A stretch of DNA of 7,300 nucleotides, taken from positions 1-7,300 of the forward strand of contig JASHYD010000043.1 of the NCBI GenBank assembly GCA_030043175.1, written 5' to 3'. The notes beneath the pieces were generated by a model that saw only the letters and a list, made by a program, of their open reading frames with translations, did no database searches and was not told the DNA's origin. Each line of letters begins with the position of its first letter. The first letter of the stretch is position 1. Positions 5,224 to 7,300 of this stretch are shown here, in pieces. The position numbers and the translations under genes were made by a program. The stretch comes from Xanthobacteraceae bacterium (lineage in GTDB: Bacteria; Pseudomonadota; Alphaproteobacteria; Rhizobiales; Xanthobacteraceae).

Positions 5224-5307
5224 TCTGGACCTCTCACTTCAACTGCTGACGCAATCGCCCGGCCGACAACCAGCAAGCGATGTTCTACGTTCACAAGGAG
5301 ACCTGTT

Positions 5308-5598
5308 ATGAATAAACAAGAACCTCCCTCGGCGCGATCTCATTCGAAATCTACCATCTTCTTTATTGGGAAGAACAGCCGCGGCAACTGGGTTGTTCAA
5401 GACCAGCAGCACCTTTCCGGCGGCCTATTTATTGACCGTGTCGCAGCGCTCCGGTTCGCCCTTTTTGAAAATGGAAATCAACCTCAATCCGTCATTATGG
5501 TGCCGGGCGCGCTCGAACTCGATCTGAATAGCTCGCCCAGGATCACACAGCAACCGGTGGCTCCTGCCGATGCTTCTCGAGAGCGTCGAGCCGCCTAA
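5308..5598 (+). CDS. Conserved-looking hypothetical protein, 96 aa
   Basis: The ATG at 5308 has a good SD, AAGGAGA at 5295-5301. The product contains a compact core at residues ~17-71: STIFFIGKNSRGNWVVQDQ, then GGLFIDRVAALRFALFENGN, then SVIMVPGALELDL. I recall this core (FFIGK.SRGNWVVQDQ.GGLF.DR..AL.FA.FENG) from rhizobial hypothetical proteins. The pattern GNWVVQ...GLF.....AL.FA resembles in outline the small DUF2188-type fold, but this is an inference. The last ~20 residues are Ala/Arg/Pro-rich and probably disordered. The stop lies 169 bp before dapA, with no terminator recognised between them, so co-transcription is possible. Confidence 0.75.
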   Translation: MNKQEPPSARSHSKSTIFFIGKNSRGNWVVQDQQHLSGGLFIDRVAALRFALFENGNQPQSVIMVPGALELDLNSSPRITQQPVAPADASRERRAA

Positions 5599-5767
5599 CG
5601 AATCCTTTCGCTTTCCAGCGGGCCTAATCGATGTCTCGACTATAGGCCAGCCAGCAATACAGCTCCGTTTCCGGCACCAGCGGCTGCAAGTGCGCTGCGG
5701 TATGGCTAGCTCCTTGCGACAGCTTGTTCCAAATCGGGTGGCCGAAACCGGACGAGGAAATAATGAG

Positions 5768-6766
5768 ATGACTATCGGTCGACATGTCTCCAAACTGTCG
5801 GGCTATGCACCTGCATTACCGACGCCGTTCGATGATGAAGGAAATATCGACTGCGCCGCATTCGAGAAATTCTGTGACCGCCAGATCCAAGAGGGGGCCA
5901 CGGCGCTCGTCGTCTGCGGGACAACCGGGGAAGCGCCGACGCTAAGCCCCGCTGAGCACCGCACACTCATCCGCATCGCTGCCGGCGTTTCCTGTGGTCG
6001 GGTACCGGTGATTGCCGGAGCTGGCTCGAATTCGACCGATCACGCCATCGAATTGACGCAGGACGCGGAGGCACGCGGGGCCAATGCCATCTTGTCGGTG
6101 GTTCCGTACTACAACAGGCCAACTCAAATCGGCCTGTATGAGCATTTCCGCGCCATCGCTCAATCGACCGGACTACCGATCATTCTCTATGACGTGCCAT
6201 CGCGAACCGCGTGCGGGCTTGCCGATGAAACGGTTGTCCGCTTGGCCGAGATGCCGCAGTTCATCGGCCTCAAGGATGCAACGGGCGACGTGACGCGGCC
6301 GGCACGGCTGAGATCGCTCGTAGGTACCGATTTTCGGCTCTTGTCGGGCGATGATGCAACCGCGCTGGCCTTTCTTGCGCAGGGAGGCAACGGCTGCATC
6401 TCAGTCGCGTCCAATGTCGTACCAGGCCTGTGTCGGAGCATGTTCCTGGCTTACCGGCAGGGGCAGCTGCTGCGAGCCCAGCGCCTGGCCAACCCGATTT
6501 CGCGGCTGACGTCCGCTCTGTTCCGAGAAACGAGTCCCGCTCCGCTCAAGTGTGCCCTAAGTCTGCTCGATCTCATGTCGCCGAAGGTGCGTTTGCCGCT
6601 GGTTGAATCGACCCAAGAGACGAAGGCCGAGCTGGCGGTCATCATCACGCAAATGCGAGACGAGCACCCGGAATACGTGGTCGGCAACGCGCGGATCTAT
6701 CCACAGGAGACATCAAGCAGTCGCGGACCGACTGCCTTACATCGGGTGGCTGAGCAGCTTTGGTGA
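5768..6766 (+). CDS. dapA: 4-hydroxy-tetrahydrodipicolinate synthase (DapA family)
   Basis: The 332-residue product is a class I aldolase-type TIM barrel. DapA condenses pyruvate with aspartate semialdehyde in the diaminopimelate/lysine pathway (cytoplasm). Diagnostic motifs: GTTGE (51-55, Thr52/Thr53), PYYNRPTQ (113-120, Tyr115), ILYDVPSRT (139-147, Tyr141 and Arg146) and GLKDATGD (167-174, Schiff-base Lys169), then LLSGDD and GGNGCISV. These correspond to E. coli Thr44/45, Tyr107, Tyr133, Arg138 and Lys161, so the catalytic set is complete. The ATG at 5768 is chosen because GAGGA (5754-5758) sits 9 nt upstream and the N-terminus then matches the family; the frame is open upstream to 5570 inside the previous gene. 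Two oddities: the E. coli lysine-site residue Glu84 is His92 here, and a ~30-residue tail extends beyond the usual ~292-residue length. Related family members such as rhizobial MosA act outside bulk lysine synthesis, so the substrate is likely but not certain. Confidence 0.9.
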   Translation: MTIGRHVSKLSGYAPALPTPFDDEGNIDCAAFEKFCDRQIQEGATALVVCGTTGEAPTLSPAEHRTLIRIAAGVSCGRVPVIAGAGSNSTDHAIELTQDAEARGANAILSVVPYYNRPTQIGLYEHFRAIAQSTGLPIILYDVPSRTACGLADETVVRLAEMPQFIGLKDATGDVTRPARLRSLVGTDFRLLSGDDATALAFLAQGGNGCISVASNVVPGLCRSMFLAYRQGQLLRAQRLANPISRLTSALFRETSPAPLKCALSLLDLMSPKVRLPLVESTQETKAELAVIITQMRDEHPEYVVGNARIYPQETSSSRGPTALHRVAEQLW

Positions 6767-7300
6767 AGTCGGTGAGCGCGGGTACGGGTCGAACGGAAAG
6801 GCACGATCGTTGCCGCATCCATTTACCCCTACGGCGTCGCCTTGCAGCTTTGGCGGGAGCATTCGATCAAGGCAGCCACCCTTTGACTGTCTCGTACTCT
6901 TCGTGAGCGTTCGCACCCGCGCCCGCCTCAAGACGTCGGCTCCCGTTGCCTCAGGCTTCGGTGGCACCTATCAAGCCTATCAGGCTACGCGCCCGCGCCG
7001 CTCGACGACAAACAAACATGCAATACGCAGGACAGTCATTCGCGAGTGGATGGCGCTTCCCACGCGAAAAGCGACAAACCATGATCCACTCATCGCTCAA
7101 AAGATCGACCCGGAAGTCCGGCAGCTGGTTGAGGGCCGGTGACAAGGAGGCAAACCTGTCCTCATCGTCAGGCGTGACGAACCGGAGCTGCTTGCCAAGG
7201 GCTCCTGGCGCTCAAGACTGCCGATCGCGTGGCCACTTGACCAGCGGTCCGCCGGCTTGTTTGCCCCGGGAGGCTTCTGGCGTACCATGCATGCTAGGCC
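6767..7300. other. Region after dapA without a secure gene
   Basis: Long frames exist on both strands (6603-7142 plus, 6737-6967 minus) but their translations are biased and lack SD-supported starts. A possible frameshifted remnant lies near 7035-7080 (separate entry). From 7143 to the window end one plus frame stays open (GGKPVLIVRRDEPELLAKG, then continuing), with no start codon until an ATG near the edge; it may belong to something beyond the window or be chance. No terminator for dapA was recognised. Confidence 0.4.
7035..7080 (+). pseudogene. Possible frameshifted fragment of a small Bradyrhizobium-type protein
   Basis: One frame reads VIREWMALP (7035-7061); dropping one C of the CCC at 7059-7061 continues it as REKRQT. 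The combined string REWMALP.REKRQT resembles the start of small rhizobial proteins I recall (EWM.LP..KRQTEEQAAAFA). The following sequence does not continue the family, so at most a short remnant survives. This rests on recall of a short motif. Confidence 0.25.

Larger units (their letters stand above)
4359..5307. other. Long gap between exoR and the next secure gene
   Basis: About 950 bp, with an AT-richer section around 4560-4700. It contains a start-less open frame at 4545-4913 and a weak small ORF at 5062-5223, listed separately. On the minus strand, 4508-4452 reads as a signal-peptide-like hydrophobic run (VFVALVIMVATAHAFAGP) from a TTG with no SD, and its frame then runs antisense through exoR. 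No nod box, convincing sigma54 -24/-12 element, tRNA or IS end was recognised. Confidence 0.4.

Noticed and set aside
6603..7142. 179-residue plus ORF overlapping the 3' end of dapA
   Set aside because: It starts inside dapA in another frame, has no SD, and its composition is low-complexity; only the short VIREWMALP stretch was kept as a possible remnant.

Overview
The window looks like accessory DNA, probably a symbiosis island or similar genomic island, from a Bradyrhizobium-like alphaproteobacterium (Rhizobiales). The basis is the GC-rich codon use, an ExoR-type Sel1-repeat protein, a short secreted collagen-like protein, and several small hypothetical proteins that I recognise by eye as recurring in Bradyrhizobium. 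The low gene density and decayed or frameshifted genes fit an island. No database search was possible, so all family calls rest on motifs visible in the translations and on recall.

Layout. Positions 1-316 (minus strand) hold the 5' part of a very Arg-rich Cys4 zinc-ribbon-type protein that runs off the left edge. Positions 317-702 form a divergent intergenic region ending in two GC-rich hairpins just before a small gene (703-1020) whose C-terminal half looks out of register. A 59-residue protein follows at 1099-1278. A minus-strand gene at 1367-1693 encodes a winged-helix-like hypothetical protein. Positions 1694-2174 have no convincing protein gene, but on the minus strand they contain a sigma70-like promoter, a 12-bp inverted repeat and an intrinsic terminator in sRNA order. 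Two plus-strand small genes come next: 2175-2396 (helical, hypothetical) and 2599-2793 (two-helix membrane protein). A secreted collagen-like gene (2906-3296) carries a one-base frameshift and is followed by a terminator.

The two best-identified genes are an exoR-like gene (3474-4358; periplasmic Sel1-repeat protein, family role in repressing exopolysaccharide synthesis through ExoS/ChvI) and dapA (5768-6766; 4-hydroxy-tetrahydrodipicolinate synthase). About 950 bp separate exoR from the next secure gene. That gap contains an open frame of 122 codons with no start codon in its N-terminal part (4545-4913), probably a gene remnant, and a weak small cationic ORF (5062-5223). A 96-residue conserved-looking hypothetical protein (5308-5598) precedes dapA. 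After dapA, 6767-7300 has no secure gene, only a possible frameshifted remnant near 7035-7080.

There is no obvious operon-level system. Most genes are single units with their own Shine-Dalgarno sequences. The points most worth following are the candidate sRNA at about 1811-1965, the structured leader at 612-678, the start-less ORF at 4545-4913, and the dapA paralogue, whose lysine-feedback residues differ from those of the E. coli enzyme.
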